The position numbers were made by a program, and so were the translations under genes. From Streptomyces venezuelae (lineage in GTDB: Bacteria > Actinomycetota > Actinomycetes > Streptomycetales > Streptomycetaceae), in assembly GCF_008642315.1 (NCBI RefSeq), contig NZ_CP029192.1, forward strand, positions 6,758,001 through 6,822,000: a stretch of DNA of 64,000 nt, given 5' to 3'. The notes under the pieces are model-generated. The model was not told the DNA's origin and ran no database searches. It worked only from the letters and a program-made list of their open reading frames with translations. How positions within the stretch are numbered: position 1 is the stretch's first letter; every line of letters begins with the position of its first letter. Below, in pieces: positions 17,020 through 27,367 of the stretch.

Positions 17020-19986
17020 ATGAGACGAAGAGCGAGCGCGAGATCCGTTCTCGCCACCGGCGCACTGCTCCTAGGCGGCCTCGCCGCCGCACCGAACGCC
17101 CAGGCCGGCGGCCCGGGCAAGGCCCCGGCCGCCGACGACCCGGCGTCGGTGCAGGTCTACCAGGCAGAAGTCACCAAGAAGCAGATACCGATCCTCGTCG
17201 AGGCCGGCCAGGACGCCCACGAACTCGCAGGACAGACACCCGAGAGCGGCACCGCCCGCGTCGAGCTGTATCTGACCGAGGGCCAGGCCAAGGACATCGA
17301 GCGCAAGGGCGTCGAGCTCAGCGAGCACCAGGTGTCGGCGGCGACGCAGAAGCGGCTCAAGGCCGCGGGGGACGGCGTCTACCGGCCGTACAGCGGAAAG
17401 GGCGGTCTCCAGGAGGAGATCGTCAAGACCGGGCAGGCGAACCCCGGCATCACCAAGGTCGTCTCCATCGGCAAGACCCTCCAGGGCAAGGACATCCTCG
17501 CCCTGAAGCTCTCCAAGAACGCCAAGAAGTCCAAGGACGGCTCCAAGCCCTCCACGCTGTACATGTCCAACCAGCACGCGCGCGAGTGGATCACCCCCGA
17601 GATGACCCGCCGCCTGATGCACCACTATCTGGACAACTACGGCAAGGACAAGCGCATCACCAAGCTCGTGAACTCCACCGAGCTGTGGTTCGTGCTCTCC
17701 GCCAACCCCGACGGCTACGACTACACGCACGCCGCCGACGGCAACCGCCAGTGGCGCAAGAACCTGCGCGACGTCGACGGCGACGGCAAGATCGCGCCGG
17801 GCGACGGCGTCGACCTGAACCGCAACTTCGCCTACAAGTGGGGCTACGACAACGAGGGCTCGTCCCCCGAGCCGTCCTCCGAGACGTACCGCGGCACGGG
17901 CGCGATGTCCGAGCCCGAGACCAAGGCGCTCGACCGCTTCCAGAAGCGCATCGGCTTCACGTACGGCATCAACTACCACTCCGCGGCCGAACTGCTCCTC
18001 TACGGAGTGGGCTGGCAGGTCGCCACGCCGACCCCGGACGACGTGCTCTACCGGGCGCTGAACGGCACCCCGGAGAAGCCCGCCGTCCCCGGCTACCACC
18101 CGCAGGTGTCCTCCGAGCTCTACACCACCAACGGCGAGGCCGACGGGCACGCGGGCAACGTCAACGGCTTCTCGATGTTCACCCCGGAGATGTCCACCTG
18201 CCAGACCGCGTCGAACGTGGACCCCAATGACGCGTGGAAGCCCGAGGACTGCGGTTCGATCTTCACCTTCCCGGACGACGAGAAGCTGATCCAGCAGGAG
18301 TTCGCCAAGAACGTCCCGTTCGCGCTCGCCGTCGCCGAGACCGCACTCCACCCCGACCAGCCGGTCTCCGTCACCGGCATCGAGGCCCCCGACTTCACCC
18401 CCGACTCCTTCACCACCTCCTACGCCCGCGGAGGCGACCAGGAAGTCGCCGTCACCGCCCGCAAGTCGGTGCGCGACAAGGAGCTCAACTACCGCGTCAA
18501 CGGCGGTCGCACGCACTCCATCGACGACGGCCTCAAGGCCTGGAAGGGCGGCGAGACCTACGGCGGCGAGGACAACCTCCACTTCGACGAGTACCGCGCC
18601 GAGATCGAGGACGCGCGCGTCGGCGACAAGGTCGAGGTGTGGTTCACCGGTCGTACGAAGAAGGGCCGCACCCAGAGCGAGCACTTCACCTACACCGTCG
18701 CCGAGCGCCCCAAGGCGAACACGCTCGTCGTCGCCGAGGAGGGCGCGACGGCCACCCAGACCCAGAAGTACGTCGACGCCATCAAGGCCAACGGACGCAC
18801 CGCCGCCGTCTGGGACGTGGCCAAGCAGGGCGTACCGCACCCGCTCGGCGTCCTGTCGCACTTCTCCGCGGTCGTCCACTACACCGGCGACCCCGTCCCC
18901 GGCGCGCCCACCCAACTCGCCCTGCGCGACTACCTCAACGAGGGCGGCAAGCTCATCGAGTCCGGCGAGCGCACCGGCGGCAACGTCGACCTCGGCGAAG
19001 CCCTCACCGACGACTTCGCGCAGTACTACCTGGGCGCCTACCAGCGGCTCAACGCGCCGGGGGTCACCAGCTTCAAGGGGAGCGGCGCACTCTCCGGGGT
19101 GACCACGCCGCTCGCCGCCGCCGACACCAACCCGCTCGACAAGGCAGGCCGCTTCGCCGTCACCTCCGAGACGCTGCCCGCCGATCGGTTCCCGCAGTTC
19201 AAGAGTGCCGCGGCGGGGGACTACCCCGGCCTCACCAACCCGTACGCGCCCTTCGCGGGTCAGGGCATGGCCTCGGCCGTCCACGCCGACCAGGACTGGA
19301 AGCGGCTCACCCGCACCATCGACCTGACCGGCGTCACCGCGGCCGACGCGCCCGAGCTGCGTCTCGCCCTCAACTGGAACCTGGAGCCCGGCTACGACCA
19401 CGGCCTCCTGGAGGCGCACACCACCGGAGCCGACGACTGGACGACGCTGCCCGACAAGAACGGCAACTCGTCCACCGCCGTCCCCGCCGAGTGCGAGGCG
19501 GGCTTCTTCGTCAACGGTCACCCGTTCCTGCGCCACTACCTGACGGTCGGCGCGACCGCCTGCACGGCGTCCGGCACCAGCGGCGCCTGGAACAGCTTCA
19601 CCGGATCGTCCGGCGGCTGGAAACCCGTCGCCTTCGACCTCAGCCCCTACGCGGGCAAGAAGATCGAGGTGGCCCTCAGCTCCGTCACCGACCCCTCCAC
19701 CGGAGGTCGCGGCCTCTTCGCCGACAACGCACAAATCGTCATCAACGGCAACGCCACGGAGACCGAGGGATTCGAGACCTCGCTCGGCACCTGGAGCGTC
19801 GCGCCGCCCCCGGCCGGAAGCCCCAATATCACAGGCGACTGGGCGCGGACCGGGGAGCTCTTCCGCTCCTTCGCGGCGGTCACAGCGCGTGACAGCGTGC
19901 TCCTCGGCTTCGGCTTCGAGCACGTGCCCACAGACGCCGGGAGGGCCGCTCTTATGGGCGCCTCCCTGGCACATCTGCGCAGCTGA
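17020..19986 (+). CDS. Secreted zinc carboxypeptidase (M14 family) with C-terminal accessory domains
   Basis: The ATG follows AAGGGGGG. The 988-residue precursor has a Sec signal peptide cleaved after AQA (residue 29) and a propeptide to about residue 120. The M14 domain has the zinc motif SNQHAREWITPE (HxxE), the substrate-binding DLNRNFAYKWG, the third zinc ligand in INYHSAAELLLYG and a catalytic glutamate in FTPEMSTC. The second half includes beta-rich segments (GGWKPVAFDLSPYAGKKIEV) like those of immune-inhibitor-A-type secreted metalloproteases. It should trim C-terminal residues from extracellular peptides. It has its own terminator. Confidence 0.92.
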   Translation: MRRRASARSVLATGALLLGGLAAAPNAQAGGPGKAPAADDPASVQVYQAEVTKKQIPILVEAGQDAHELAGQTPESGTARVELYLTEGQAKDIERKGVELSEHQVSAATQKRLKAAGDGVYRPYSGKGGLQEEIVKTGQANPGITKVVSIGKTLQGKDILALKLSKNAKKSKDGSKPSTLYMSNQHAREWITPEMTRRLMHHYLDNYGKDKRITKLVNSTELWFVLSANPDGYDYTHAADGNRQWRKNLRDVDGDGKIAPGDGVDLNRNFAYKWGYDNEGSSPEPSSETYRGTGAMSEPETKALDRFQKRIGFTYGINYHSAAELLLYGVGWQVATPTPDDVLYRALNGTPEKPAVPGYHPQVSSELYTTNGEADGHAGNVNGFSMFTPEMSTCQTASNVDPNDAWKPEDCGSIFTFPDDEKLIQQEFAKNVPFALAVAETALHPDQPVSVTGIEAPDFTPDSFTTSYARGGDQEVAVTARKSVRDKELNYRVNGGRTHSIDDGLKAWKGGETYGGEDNLHFDEYRAEIEDARVGDKVEVWFTGRTKKGRTQSEHFTYTVAERPKANTLVVAEEGATATQTQKYVDAIKANGRTAAVWDVAKQGVPHPLGVLSHFSAVVHYTGDPVPGAPTQLALRDYLNEGGKLIESGERTGGNVDLGEALTDDFAQYYLGAYQRLNAPGVTSFKGSGALSGVTTPLAAADTNPLDKAGRFAVTSETLPADRFPQFKSAAAGDYPGLTNPYAPFAGQGMASAVHADQDWKRLTRTIDLTGVTAADAPELRLALNWNLEPGYDHGLLEAHTTGADDWTTLPDKNGNSSTAVPAECEAGFFVNGHPFLRHYLTVGATACTASGTSGAWNSFTGSSGGWKPVAFDLSPYAGKKIEVALSSVTDPSTGGRGLFADNAQIVINGNATETEGFETSLGTWSVAPPPAGSPNITGDWARTGELFRSFAAVTARDSVLLGFGFEHVPTDAGRAALMGASLAHLRS

Positions 19987-20015
19987 CACTGCGTAATCGG
20001 GACCTAGGACCCGGT

Positions 20016-20049
20016 GGCCCGTACCCCTACTGCGGGGTACGGGCCTTTG
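20016..20049 (+). terminator. Terminator after the carboxypeptidase gene
   Basis: A perfect 12-bp stem, GGCCCGTACCCC (20016-20027) with GGGGTACGGGCC (20034-20045), loop TACTGC, then TTTGT. It is 30 bases after the stop codon. Confidence 0.85.
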
Positions 20050-20145
20050 TGCCGCCAACGGCCCCTCTCGATGTCACCTCAGAGGCTTCAGAGAGGTAGG
20101 GTCGGAGGCGGTCGGGGACATCCCATACAACTCGCCGGCGTCTAA

Positions 20146-21186
<1,041 letters not shown>

Positions 21187-21215
21187 TCACCAGAGCAGGC
21201 ACCAAGATGTGAGCA

Positions 21216-21255
21216 CAGGGTCCGGACCGCGCAACGAGGCGCGCTCCGGGCCCTG
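21216..21255 (+). terminator. Hairpin in the gap-pgk spacer, possible partial terminator or attenuator
   Basis: CAGGGTCCGGA (21216-21226) pairs with TCCGGGCCCTG (21245-21255) through 11 bp including one G-U pair; GC-rich inner sequences can extend it. There is no U-tract and pgk begins 32 bases later, so it may attenuate transcription or set an mRNA end rather than stop transcription fully. Confidence 0.45.
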
Positions 21256-21287
21256 TTGCGCGTCAGCCCACCCAAGGAGTCCAGTTC

Positions 21288-22499
21288 ATGAAGACGATCG
21301 ACGAACTTCTCGCCGAAGGAGTCGACGGCAAGCGGGTCTTCGTCCGCGCCGACCTCAACGTGCCGCTCGACGGCGCCACCATCACCGACGACGGCCGCAT
21401 CCGCGCCGTCCTGCCGACCGTCAAGGCCCTCGCCGACGCGGGCGCCAAGGTGGTCGTGGCCTCGCACCTGGGCCGCCCCAAGGGCGCCCCGGACCCGGCC
21501 TTCTCGCTGCTGCCCGCCGCCGAGCGGCTCGGTGAACTCCTCGGCGCGCCCGTCGCGTTCGCGCAGGACACCGTCGGCCCCGCCGCGCACGACGCGGTGA
21601 ACGGCCTGCAGCCCGGCCAGGTCGCCGTCGTCGAGAACCTCCGCTTCAACGCCGGCGAGACGTCCAAGGACGACGCCGAGCGCGGCGAGTTCGCCGATCA
21701 GCTGGCCGCCCTCGCCGATGTCTACGTGGGCGACGGTTTCGGCGCCGTGCACCGCAAGCACGCGTCCGTGTACGACCTGCCGGCGAAGCTCCCGCACTAC
21801 GCGGGCTACCTGATCGCCACCGAGGTCGGCGTCCTCAAGAAGCTCACCGAGGACGTGAAGCGCCCGTACACCGTCATCCTCGGCGGCGCCAAGGTCTCCG
21901 ACAAGCTCGCCGTCATCGACGAGCTGCTCGGCAAGGCCGACCGGCTCCTCATCGGCGGCGGCATGGCGTACACCTTCCTCAAGGCGAAGGGGTACGAGGT
22001 CGGCATCTCCCTCCTCCAGGAGGACCAGATCCCGACCGTCACGGAGTACATGGAGCGCGCCGAGAAGAACGGCGTCGAGCTCGTCCTCCCCGTCGACGTG
22101 CTGGTCTCCACGGACTTCCCCGACCTGAAGACGAAGGCCCCGGCCGACTTCAAGACGGTCGACGCGGACGGCATCCCCTCGGACATGGAGGGCCTGGACA
22201 TCGGCCCCAAGACGCGGGAGCTCTTCGCCGAGAAGATCGCCGACGCCGAGACCGTGTTCTGGAACGGTCCGGTCGGCGTCGCCGAGCACCCCGACTACGC
22301 GAACGGCACCGCCGCGGTCGCGCGGGCGCTGCTCAACTGTGACGGCTTCACCGTGGTGGGCGGCGGCGACTCCGCCGCGGCCGTCCGTAACCTGGGCTTC
22401 GACGAAAACGCATTCGGCCACATCTCGACCGGCGGCGGCGCCTCCCTCGAATACCTCGAGGGCAAGACGCTCCCCGGCCTCGCCGCACTGGAGAACTGA
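21288..22499 (+). CDS. pgk: Phosphoglycerate kinase
   Basis: The enzyme transfers phosphate from 1,3-bisphosphoglycerate to ADP in the cytoplasm. The 403-residue protein has the expected two lobes: substrate-binding RADLNVPLDG and SHLGRPKG in the N-lobe, and nucleotide-binding VILGGAKVSDKL and VVGGGDSAAAV in the C-lobe. AAGGAG precedes the ATG. tpiA begins six bases after its stop. Confidence 0.98.
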   Translation: MKTIDELLAEGVDGKRVFVRADLNVPLDGATITDDGRIRAVLPTVKALADAGAKVVVASHLGRPKGAPDPAFSLLPAAERLGELLGAPVAFAQDTVGPAAHDAVNGLQPGQVAVVENLRFNAGETSKDDAERGEFADQLAALADVYVGDGFGAVHRKHASVYDLPAKLPHYAGYLIATEVGVLKKLTEDVKRPYTVILGGAKVSDKLAVIDELLGKADRLLIGGGMAYTFLKAKGYEVGISLLQEDQIPTVTEYMERAEKNGVELVLPVDVLVSTDFPDLKTKAPADFKTVDADGIPSDMEGLDIGPKTRELFAEKIADAETVFWNGPVGVAEHPDYANGTAAVARALLNCDGFTVVGGGDSAAAVRNLGFDENAFGHISTGGGASLEYLEGKTLPGLAALEN

Positions 22500-22505
22500 C
22501 ACCTG

Positions 22506-23282
22506 ATGACTACGCGTACCCCGCTGATGGCGGGCAACTGGAAGATGAACCTCAACCACCTCGAGGCCATCGCCCACGTCCAGAAGCTCGCCTTCGCCCT
22601 GGCGGACAAGGACTACGAGGCCTGCGAGGTCGCCGTCCTGCCGCCCTTCACCGATCTGCGCTCCGTGCAGACCCTGGTCGACGGCGACAAGCTCAAGATC
22701 AAGTACGGCGCCCAGGACATCTCGGCGCAGGACTCCGGTGCCTACACCGGCGAGATCTCGGGCCCGATGCTGGCGAAGCTGAAGTGCACCTACGTCGCCG
22801 TGGGCCACTCCGAGCGCCGCCAGTACCACAACGAGACCGACGAGATCTGCAACGCCAAGGTGAAGGCCGCGTACAAGCACGGCCTGACCCCGATCCTCTG
22901 CGTCGGCGAGGGCCTGGACATCCGCAAGGCAGGACAGCAGGTCCAGTACACGCTGAACCAGCTCGACGGCGGCCTGAAGGACGTCCCGGCCGAGCAGGCC
23001 GAGACCATCGTCATCGCCTACGAGCCGGTCTGGGCCATCGGCACCGGCGAGGTCGCGACCCCCGAGGACGCGCAGGAGGTCTGCGGCGCGATCCGCCGCC
23101 GCCTCGCCGAGCTGTACTCGCAGGAGCTCGCCGACAAGGTCCGCATCCAGTACGGCGGCTCGGTGAAGGCGAAGAACGTCGCCGACATCATGGCGCAGCC
23201 CGACGTGGACGGCGCCCTCGTCGGCGGTGCGGCGCTGGACTCGGACGAGTTCGTCAAGATCGTTCGCTTCGGCGACCAGTGA
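22506..23282 (+). CDS. tpiA: Triosephosphate isomerase
   Basis: This TIM-barrel enzyme interconverts dihydroxyacetone phosphate and glyceraldehyde 3-phosphate. All catalytic motifs are visible in its 258 residues: MAGNWKMN (Lys), AVGHSERRQ (His) and [12 protein letters not shown] (Glu), with YGGSVKAKN phosphate-binding near the C-terminus. It is six bases downstream of pgk and surely co-transcribed with it. Confidence 0.98.
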   Translation: MTTRTPLMAGNWKMNLNHLEAIAHVQKLAFALADKDYEACEVAVLPPFTDLRSVQTLVDGDKLKIKYGAQDISAQDSGAYTGEISGPMLAKLKCTYVAVGHSERRQYHNETDEICNAKVKAAYKHGLTPILCVGEGLDIRKAGQQVQYTLNQLDGGLKDVPAEQAETIVIAYEPVWAIGTGEVATPEDAQEVCGAIRRRLAELYSQELADKVRIQYGGSVKAKNVADIMAQPDVDGALVGGAALDSDEFVKIVRFGDQ

Positions 23283-23312
23283 GTATGCGCTAGCGGCGTT
23301 ACGTCGTACCCT

Positions 23313-23345
23313 GACGGGGGTCGGAGCCAGCCTTCGGCCCCCGTC
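23313..23345 (+). terminator. Hairpin between tpiA and secG
   Basis: GACGGGGG (23313-23320) pairs perfectly with CCCCCGTC (23338-23345); a smaller inner helix is possible. No U-tract follows. It lies 30 bases after the tpiA stop and 33 before secG, so it may be a partial terminator or a processing site. Confidence 0.45.
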
Positions 23346-23378
23346 GTCGATTCAAGATCCGAGGAAGTTGGTCCAGCC

Positions 23379-23615
23379 GTGGTTATGGGGTTCTCGATCG
23401 CCCTGATCGTCTTCAGTGCTCTGATGATGTTGCTGGTGCTGATGCACAAGGGCAAGGGCGGCGGTCTTTCCGACATGTTCGGTGGCGGCATGCAGTCGTC
23501 CGTCGGCGGTTCCTCCGTCGCGGAGCGCAACCTCGACCGCATCACGGTCGTGGTCGGTCTGCTGTGGTTCGCGTGCATTGTCGCGCTCGGCCTTCTGATG
23601 AAGGCGAACAACTAG
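23379..23615 (+). CDS. secG: Preprotein translocase subunit SecG
   Basis: The small third subunit of the SecYEG protein channel, 78 residues with two transmembrane helices: residues 4-22 (FSIALIVFSALMMLLVLMH) and about 54-73, joined by a Gly/Ser-rich cytoplasmic loop with the family motif KGGGLSDMFGG. GTG 23379 fits the GAGGAAG ribosome-binding site at 23361-23367; the ATG at 23385 is slightly too far. The position after tpiA is conserved in many bacteria. Confidence 0.95.
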   Translation: MVMGFSIALIVFSALMMLLVLMHKGKGGGLSDMFGGGMQSSVGGSSVAERNLDRITVVVGLLWFACIVALGLLMKANN

Positions 23616-23774
23616 CGTCAGCCACTGGTCGCTTGTCCGGTGCGAGCCCGCGTGTGCGGCTTATCATGGGGCTTGCGTCCGGGGGTGGGGTGTAACTCCC
23701 AACACTGGACGCGCGTTGGGCCTTACGTAAACTGAGGCGCCCGCAGCAGCACCATCACGCAGGGAGTTACGACC

Positions 23775-24110
23775 GTGGCAAGTGGCAACGCGATCCGAGG
23801 AAGTCGGGTCGGGGCGGGGCCGATGGGCGAGGCCGAGCGCGGTGAGTCCGCGCCGCGACTGCGCATCTCCTTCTGGTGCTCCAACGGGCACGAGACGCAG
23901 CCGAGCTTCGCCAGCGACGCGCAGGTCCCCGATACGTGGGACTGTCCCCGCTGCGGCTTTCCGGCAGGTCAGGACCGGGACAACCCGCCGGACCCGCCGC
24001 GCACCGAGCCGTACAAGACGCACCTGGCGTATGTACGCGAGCGGCGCAGCGACGCGGACGGGGAGGCCATCCTCGCGGAAGCGCTCGCCAAACTGCGGGG
24101 CGAGATCTAG
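23775..24110 (+). CDS. rbpA: RbpA-family RNA polymerase-binding protein
   Basis: RbpA proteins bind sigma factor and the RNA polymerase beta-prime subunit to stabilise open complexes, a system confined to Actinobacteria. The 111-residue protein starts at GTG 23775. It has the basic linker AIRGSRVG, a zinc ribbon with CSNGH and CPRC, and a C-terminal sigma-interaction region (YKTHLAYVRERRS, then a helix). It diverges from the main streptomycete RbpA I remember (about 124 residues, ending after SRKSA), so it may be the paralogue; the gene symbol means family only. Confidence 0.82.
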   Translation: MASGNAIRGSRVGAGPMGEAERGESAPRLRISFWCSNGHETQPSFASDAQVPDTWDCPRCGFPAGQDRDNPPDPPRTEPYKTHLAYVRERRSDADGEAILAEALAKLRGEI

Positions 24111-24126
24111 CACTTGAATACGACAA

Positions 24127-24173
24127 GGGAACCGGCCGGACGCCGATAAGTGTCCGGCCGGTTTCCCGTTCTT
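24127..24173 (+). terminator. Terminator after the RbpA-family gene
   Basis: GGGAACCGGCCGGAC (24127-24141) pairs with GTCCGGCCGGTTTCCC (24152-24167), 15 bp with a single bulged T, followed by GTTCTT. It ends the transcript 17 bases after the stop codon. Confidence 0.85.
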
Positions 24174-24299
24174 GCACCTTTCCGGCACGTGTGCGGAGAG
24201 ACAGTTTCGGACATCTCATCCCGCTCCCTGATCGATTAGGTTGGAGGGTGCAGCGGGGCAATTAACGTACGCGCGTACGAGAGAAGGCTGAAGTCCGAG

Positions 24300-25952
24300 A
24301 TGAACGCAGAAAGCCGCGCCAGGCTCGACCGGATTCCCGAGTGGACGGCGCTCACCGAGCACCGTGACCGGCTGGGGGAGGTGCAGCTGCGAGAGCTCTT
24401 CGCCGCGGATCCGGCGCGCGGCACGGCGTACACCCTCCAGGTCGGCGACCTGCACATCGACTACTCCAAGCACCTCGTCACCGACGAGACGCTGACGCTC
24501 CTGCGCGACCTCGCGGCCGCGACCGACGTCTTCGGGCTGCGGGACGCCATGTTCCGCGGCGAGAAGATCAACACCACCGAGGACCGGGCCGTCCTGCACG
24601 CGGCGCTGCGCGCGCCGCGGGACGCCGACATCGAGGTCGACGGCGAGAATGTCGTGCCCGCCGTGCACGCTGTCCTCGACAAGATGAGCGCCTTCTCGGA
24701 GAAGGTCCGCTCCGGCGAGTGGACCGGCCACACCGGCAAGCGCATCAAGAACGTCGTCAACATCGGCATCGGCGGCTCCGACCTCGGTCCCGCCATGGCG
24801 TACGAGGCGCTGCGCTCCTTCACCGACCGCGGCCTCACGGTCCGCTTCGTGTCGAACGTGGACGGCGCCGACCTGCACGAGGCCGTGCGGGACCTGGACG
24901 CCGCCGAGACGCTGTTCATCATCGCCTCGAAGACGTTCACGACCATCGAGACGATCACCAACGCCACCTCCGCGCGCGACTGGCTGCTCACCGAGCTGAA
25001 GGCCGGCCAGGACGCCGTCGCCAAGCACTTCGTGGCCCTGTCGACCAACGCCGAGAAGGTCTCCGACTTCGGCATCGACACGGACAACATGTTCGAGTTC
25101 TGGGACTGGGTCGGCGGCCGTTACTCGTACGACTCGGCGATCGGTCTCTCCCTGATGATCGCCATCGGGCCCGACCGCTTCCGCGAGATGCTCGACGGCT
25201 TCCACCTCGTCGACGAGCACTTCCGCACGGCGCCCGCCGAGTCCAACGTGCCGCTCCTCATGGGTCTGTTGGGCATCTGGTACGGCAACTTCCACGACGC
25301 GCAGTCGCACGCCGTGCTGCCGTACTCGCACTACCTCTCCAAGTTCACCGCGTACCTCCAGCAGCTGGACATGGAGTCCAACGGCAAGTACGTCGACCGG
25401 GACGGCAAGGAGGTCGACTGGCAGACGGGCCCGGTCGTCTGGGGCACGCCCGGCACCAACGGCCAGCACGCCTACTACCAACTCATCCATCAGGGAACGA
25501 AGTTGATCCCGGCGGACTTCATCGGCTTCGCCGAGCCGGTCGCCGATCTGCTGCCCGGCCTGGTCGCCCAGCACGACCTGCTCATGGCCAACTTCTTCGC
25601 GCAGACCCAGGCGCTCGCGTTCGGCAAGACGCCGGACGAGGTGCGCGCCGAGGGCGTCGCGGAGGAGCTCGTCCCGCACAAGACGTTCAAGGGCAACCAC
25701 CCCACGACGACGATCCTCGCCAAGGAGCTGACCCCCTCGGTCCTCGGCCAGCTCATCGCGCTGTACGAGCACAAGGTCTTCGTGCAGGGCGCCGTGTGGA
25801 ACATCGACTCCTTCGACCAGTGGGGCGTCGAGCTCGGCAAGGTCCTCGCCAAGCGCGTCGAGCCCGCGCTGACCGAGGGCGCCGAGGTGCCCGACCTGGA
25901 CGGGTCGACCACGGCGCTGGTCGCCAAGTACCGCGACCTGCGGGGGCGTTGA
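24300..25952 (+). CDS. pgi: Glucose-6-phosphate isomerase
   Basis: The enzyme interconverts glucose 6-phosphate and fructose 6-phosphate, joining glycolysis to the pentose phosphate pathway encoded just downstream on the other strand. The 550-residue protein has the two SIS domains: [18 protein letters not shown] and [13 protein letters not shown] in the first, [14 protein letters not shown] and the signature [20 protein letters not shown] in the second. A leader of about 125 nt follows the preceding terminator. A strong hairpin after the stop is shared with the next gene. Confidence 0.98.
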   Translation: MNAESRARLDRIPEWTALTEHRDRLGEVQLRELFAADPARGTAYTLQVGDLHIDYSKHLVTDETLTLLRDLAAATDVFGLRDAMFRGEKINTTEDRAVLHAALRAPRDADIEVDGENVVPAVHAVLDKMSAFSEKVRSGEWTGHTGKRIKNVVNIGIGGSDLGPAMAYEALRSFTDRGLTVRFVSNVDGADLHEAVRDLDAAETLFIIASKTFTTIETITNATSARDWLLTELKAGQDAVAKHFVALSTNAEKVSDFGIDTDNMFEFWDWVGGRYSYDSAIGLSLMIAIGPDRFREMLDGFHLVDEHFRTAPAESNVPLLMGLLGIWYGNFHDAQSHAVLPYSHYLSKFTAYLQQLDMESNGKYVDRDGKEVDWQTGPVVWGTPGTNGQHAYYQLIHQGTKLIPADFIGFAEPVADLLPGLVAQHDLLMANFFAQTQALAFGKTPDEVRAEGVAEELVPHKTFKGNHPTTTILAKELTPSVLGQLIALYEHKVFVQGAVWNIDSFDQWGVELGKVLAKRVEPALTEGAEVPDLDGSTTALVAKYRDLRGR

Positions 25953-25987
25953 GTCCCACGGACGCTTAATCGGATGCGGGCGGCCCG

Positions 25988-26027
25988 CCCGGCGGGTGAC
26001 ACTGCTTCGGCTCTGTCACCCGCCGGG
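25988..26027 (+). terminator. 14-bp hairpin after pgi that overlaps the next gene's ribosome-binding site
   Basis: CCCGGCGGGTGACA (25988-26001) pairs perfectly with TGTCACCCGCCGGG (26014-26027), loop of 12 nt. The final GGG of the stem is also the first half of the Shine-Dalgarno GGGAGG (26025-26030) of the DUF2087 gene. It may end pgi transcription and, when transcribed, hide the ribosome-binding site. Confidence 0.65.
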
Positions 26028-26039
26028 AGGGACCCCGTC

Positions 26040-26534
26040 ATGGACCAGTTGCACGCCGCGCTCGCCGACCCCGAGAGACTCAGGCTGTACGCGCGGATCG
26101 TCCTCGGCGACCTCCCGCGGCGCGAGGCCGACTCCGCCGTCGCCCGCAAGCACCTGGGCCGCCTCGTCGCCACCGGGCTCGTGGAGCGGCTGCCCGACGG
26201 CTCGCTGCGGGCCGACCCCGCCGTCTTCCGGCGCTCTCCCGACCCGGTCGACGCGCACGACCGTCCGACGGTCCCGCGCCGCCTCACCGGCTTCTTCGCA
26301 CACGGGCGTCTGACGGCCATACCGGTGCGCCCCGTCGTGCGCCACGAACTCCTCGTCCACCTCACGGACACCCTCTTCGACGCCGACCGCACCTACAGCG
26401 AGGGCGAGATCAACGACGCGTTCCGGACCGTCCACGACGACACGGCGGCCCTGCGCAGGTACTGCGTCACCGACGGCCTCCTCGTCCGCGAACAGGACGG
26501 CTCCAGCTACCGACGCGTCCTCGTGGACGCCTGA
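26040..26534 (+). CDS. DUF2087 domain protein with winged-helix N-terminus
   Basis: The 164-residue cytoplasmic protein starts at ATG 26040, nine bases after GGGAGG. Residues 1-60 look like an ArsR-type winged helix (DPERLRLYARIVLG, HLGRLVATGLVERLPDG). Residues about 85-160 match DUF2087 (LTAIPVRPVVRHELL, YSEGEINDAFRTVHDD, ALRRYCVTDGLLVRE, YRRV). Family members are presumed transcription regulators; the target is unknown. The stop codon lies within a bidirectional terminator shared with the convergent pgl operon. Confidence 0.8.
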   Translation: MDQLHAALADPERLRLYARIVLGDLPRREADSAVARKHLGRLVATGLVERLPDGSLRADPAVFRRSPDPVDAHDRPTVPRRLTGFFAHGRLTAIPVRPVVRHELLVHLTDTLFDADRTYSEGEINDAFRTVHDDTAALRRYCVTDGLLVREQDGSSYRRVLVDA

Positions 26535-26567
26535 GGGCCCCGCACCGGGATGGTGCGGGGCCCTCAG
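26531..26567. terminator. Bidirectional 16-bp terminator between the DUF2087 gene and pgl
   Basis: CTGAGGGCCCCGCACC (26531-26546) pairs without mismatch with GGTGCGGGGCCCTCAG (26552-26567), loop GGGAT. The TGA stop of the DUF2087 gene (26532-26534) is inside the left arm. On the opposite strand it follows pgl by about 20 bases. Confidence 0.88.
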
Positions 26568-26587
26568 GGACGTAATGCGGTGAACCG

Positions 26588-27367
26588 TCAGGCGACGGCC
26601 GGCGGGTACAGCTCCGGGGGGAGCTGCGAGGCCGCCGCGGTGTCCAGGAGCCACAGGGTCCGCGAGCGGCCGTAGGCACCTGCCGCGGGGGCCTGCACCT
26701 CACCGGCGCCGGACAGGGCGATCGCCGCGGCGTTCGCCTTGTCCTCGCCCGCCGCGAGCAGCCACACCTCGCGGGCCGCCCGGATCGCCGGGAGCGTGAG
26801 CGTGACGCGGGTCGGCGGGGGCTTCGGCGCGCCGTGCACGCCGACCACCGTGCGCTCCGTCTCGCGCACCGCGGGAAGCTCCGGGAAGAGCGAGGCGACG
26901 TGCGTGTCCGGGCCGACGCCGAGCATCAGGACGTCGAACGTCGGCACCGGGCCGTGGTCCTCCGGGGTCGCGGCCGCGGTGAGCTCGGCGGCGTAGATCT
27001 CCGCCGCCGCGTCCACCTCGTACGCGCCGTCCGAGGCCGGCATCGGGTGCACCCGGGCCGGGTTGAGGGGCACCGAGTCGAGCAGTGCCTCCTTGGCCTG
27101 GGTGTAGTTGCGCTCCGGGTCGCCGTCCGGCAGGAAGCGCTCGTCGCCCCACCACAGGTCGAGACGCGACCAGTCGATCGCGTCCTTCGCGGGGGAGGCG
27201 GCCAGCGCCGCCAGCACGCCGTTGCCGTTGCGGCCGCCGGTGAGGACCACCGACGCGTGGCCGCGGGCGGCCTGCGCGTCGACGATCTTCGTGATGAGGC
27301 GGGCCGCCGCGGCCTGCGCCATCAGCTCCTTGTCGCGGTGGACGACGAGCTGCGGGGCCGCGGTCAC
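26588..27367 (-). CDS. pgl: 6-phosphogluconolactonase
   Basis: It hydrolyses 6-phosphogluconolactone, the product of Zwf, in the oxidative pentose phosphate pathway. The 259-residue protein has VVLTGGRNGNGVLAAL, WWGDERFLPDGDPERNY and GVGPDTHVASLFP, the sugar-phosphate and catalytic histidine motifs of the family. It starts at GTG 27367, overlapping the opcA stop (GTGA), and is the last gene of the tkt-tal-zwf-opcA-pgl operon. Confidence 0.95.
   Translation of the reverse strand: MTAAPQLVVHRDKELMAQAAAARLITKIVDAQAARGHASVVLTGGRNGNGVLAALAASPAKDAIDWSRLDLWWGDERFLPDGDPERNYTQAKEALLDSVPLNPARVHPMPASDGAYEVDAAAEIYAAELTAAATPEDHGPVPTFDVLMLGVGPDTHVASLFPELPAVRETERTVVGVHGAPKPPPTRVTLTLPAIRAAREVWLLAAGEDKANAAAIALSGAGEVQAPAAGAYGRSRTLWLLDTAAASQLPPELYPPAVA

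Noticed and set aside
17071..20058. Long open frame antisense to the carboxypeptidase gene
   Set aside because: Same GC-bias artefact; composition is repetitive and no domain is visible.
23616..23774. Possible small RNA gene between secG and the RbpA-family gene
   Set aside because: There is some GC-rich inverted sequence around 23677-23710 and a TAAACT hexamer at 23728, but no convincing structured RNA or terminator; more likely the promoter region.
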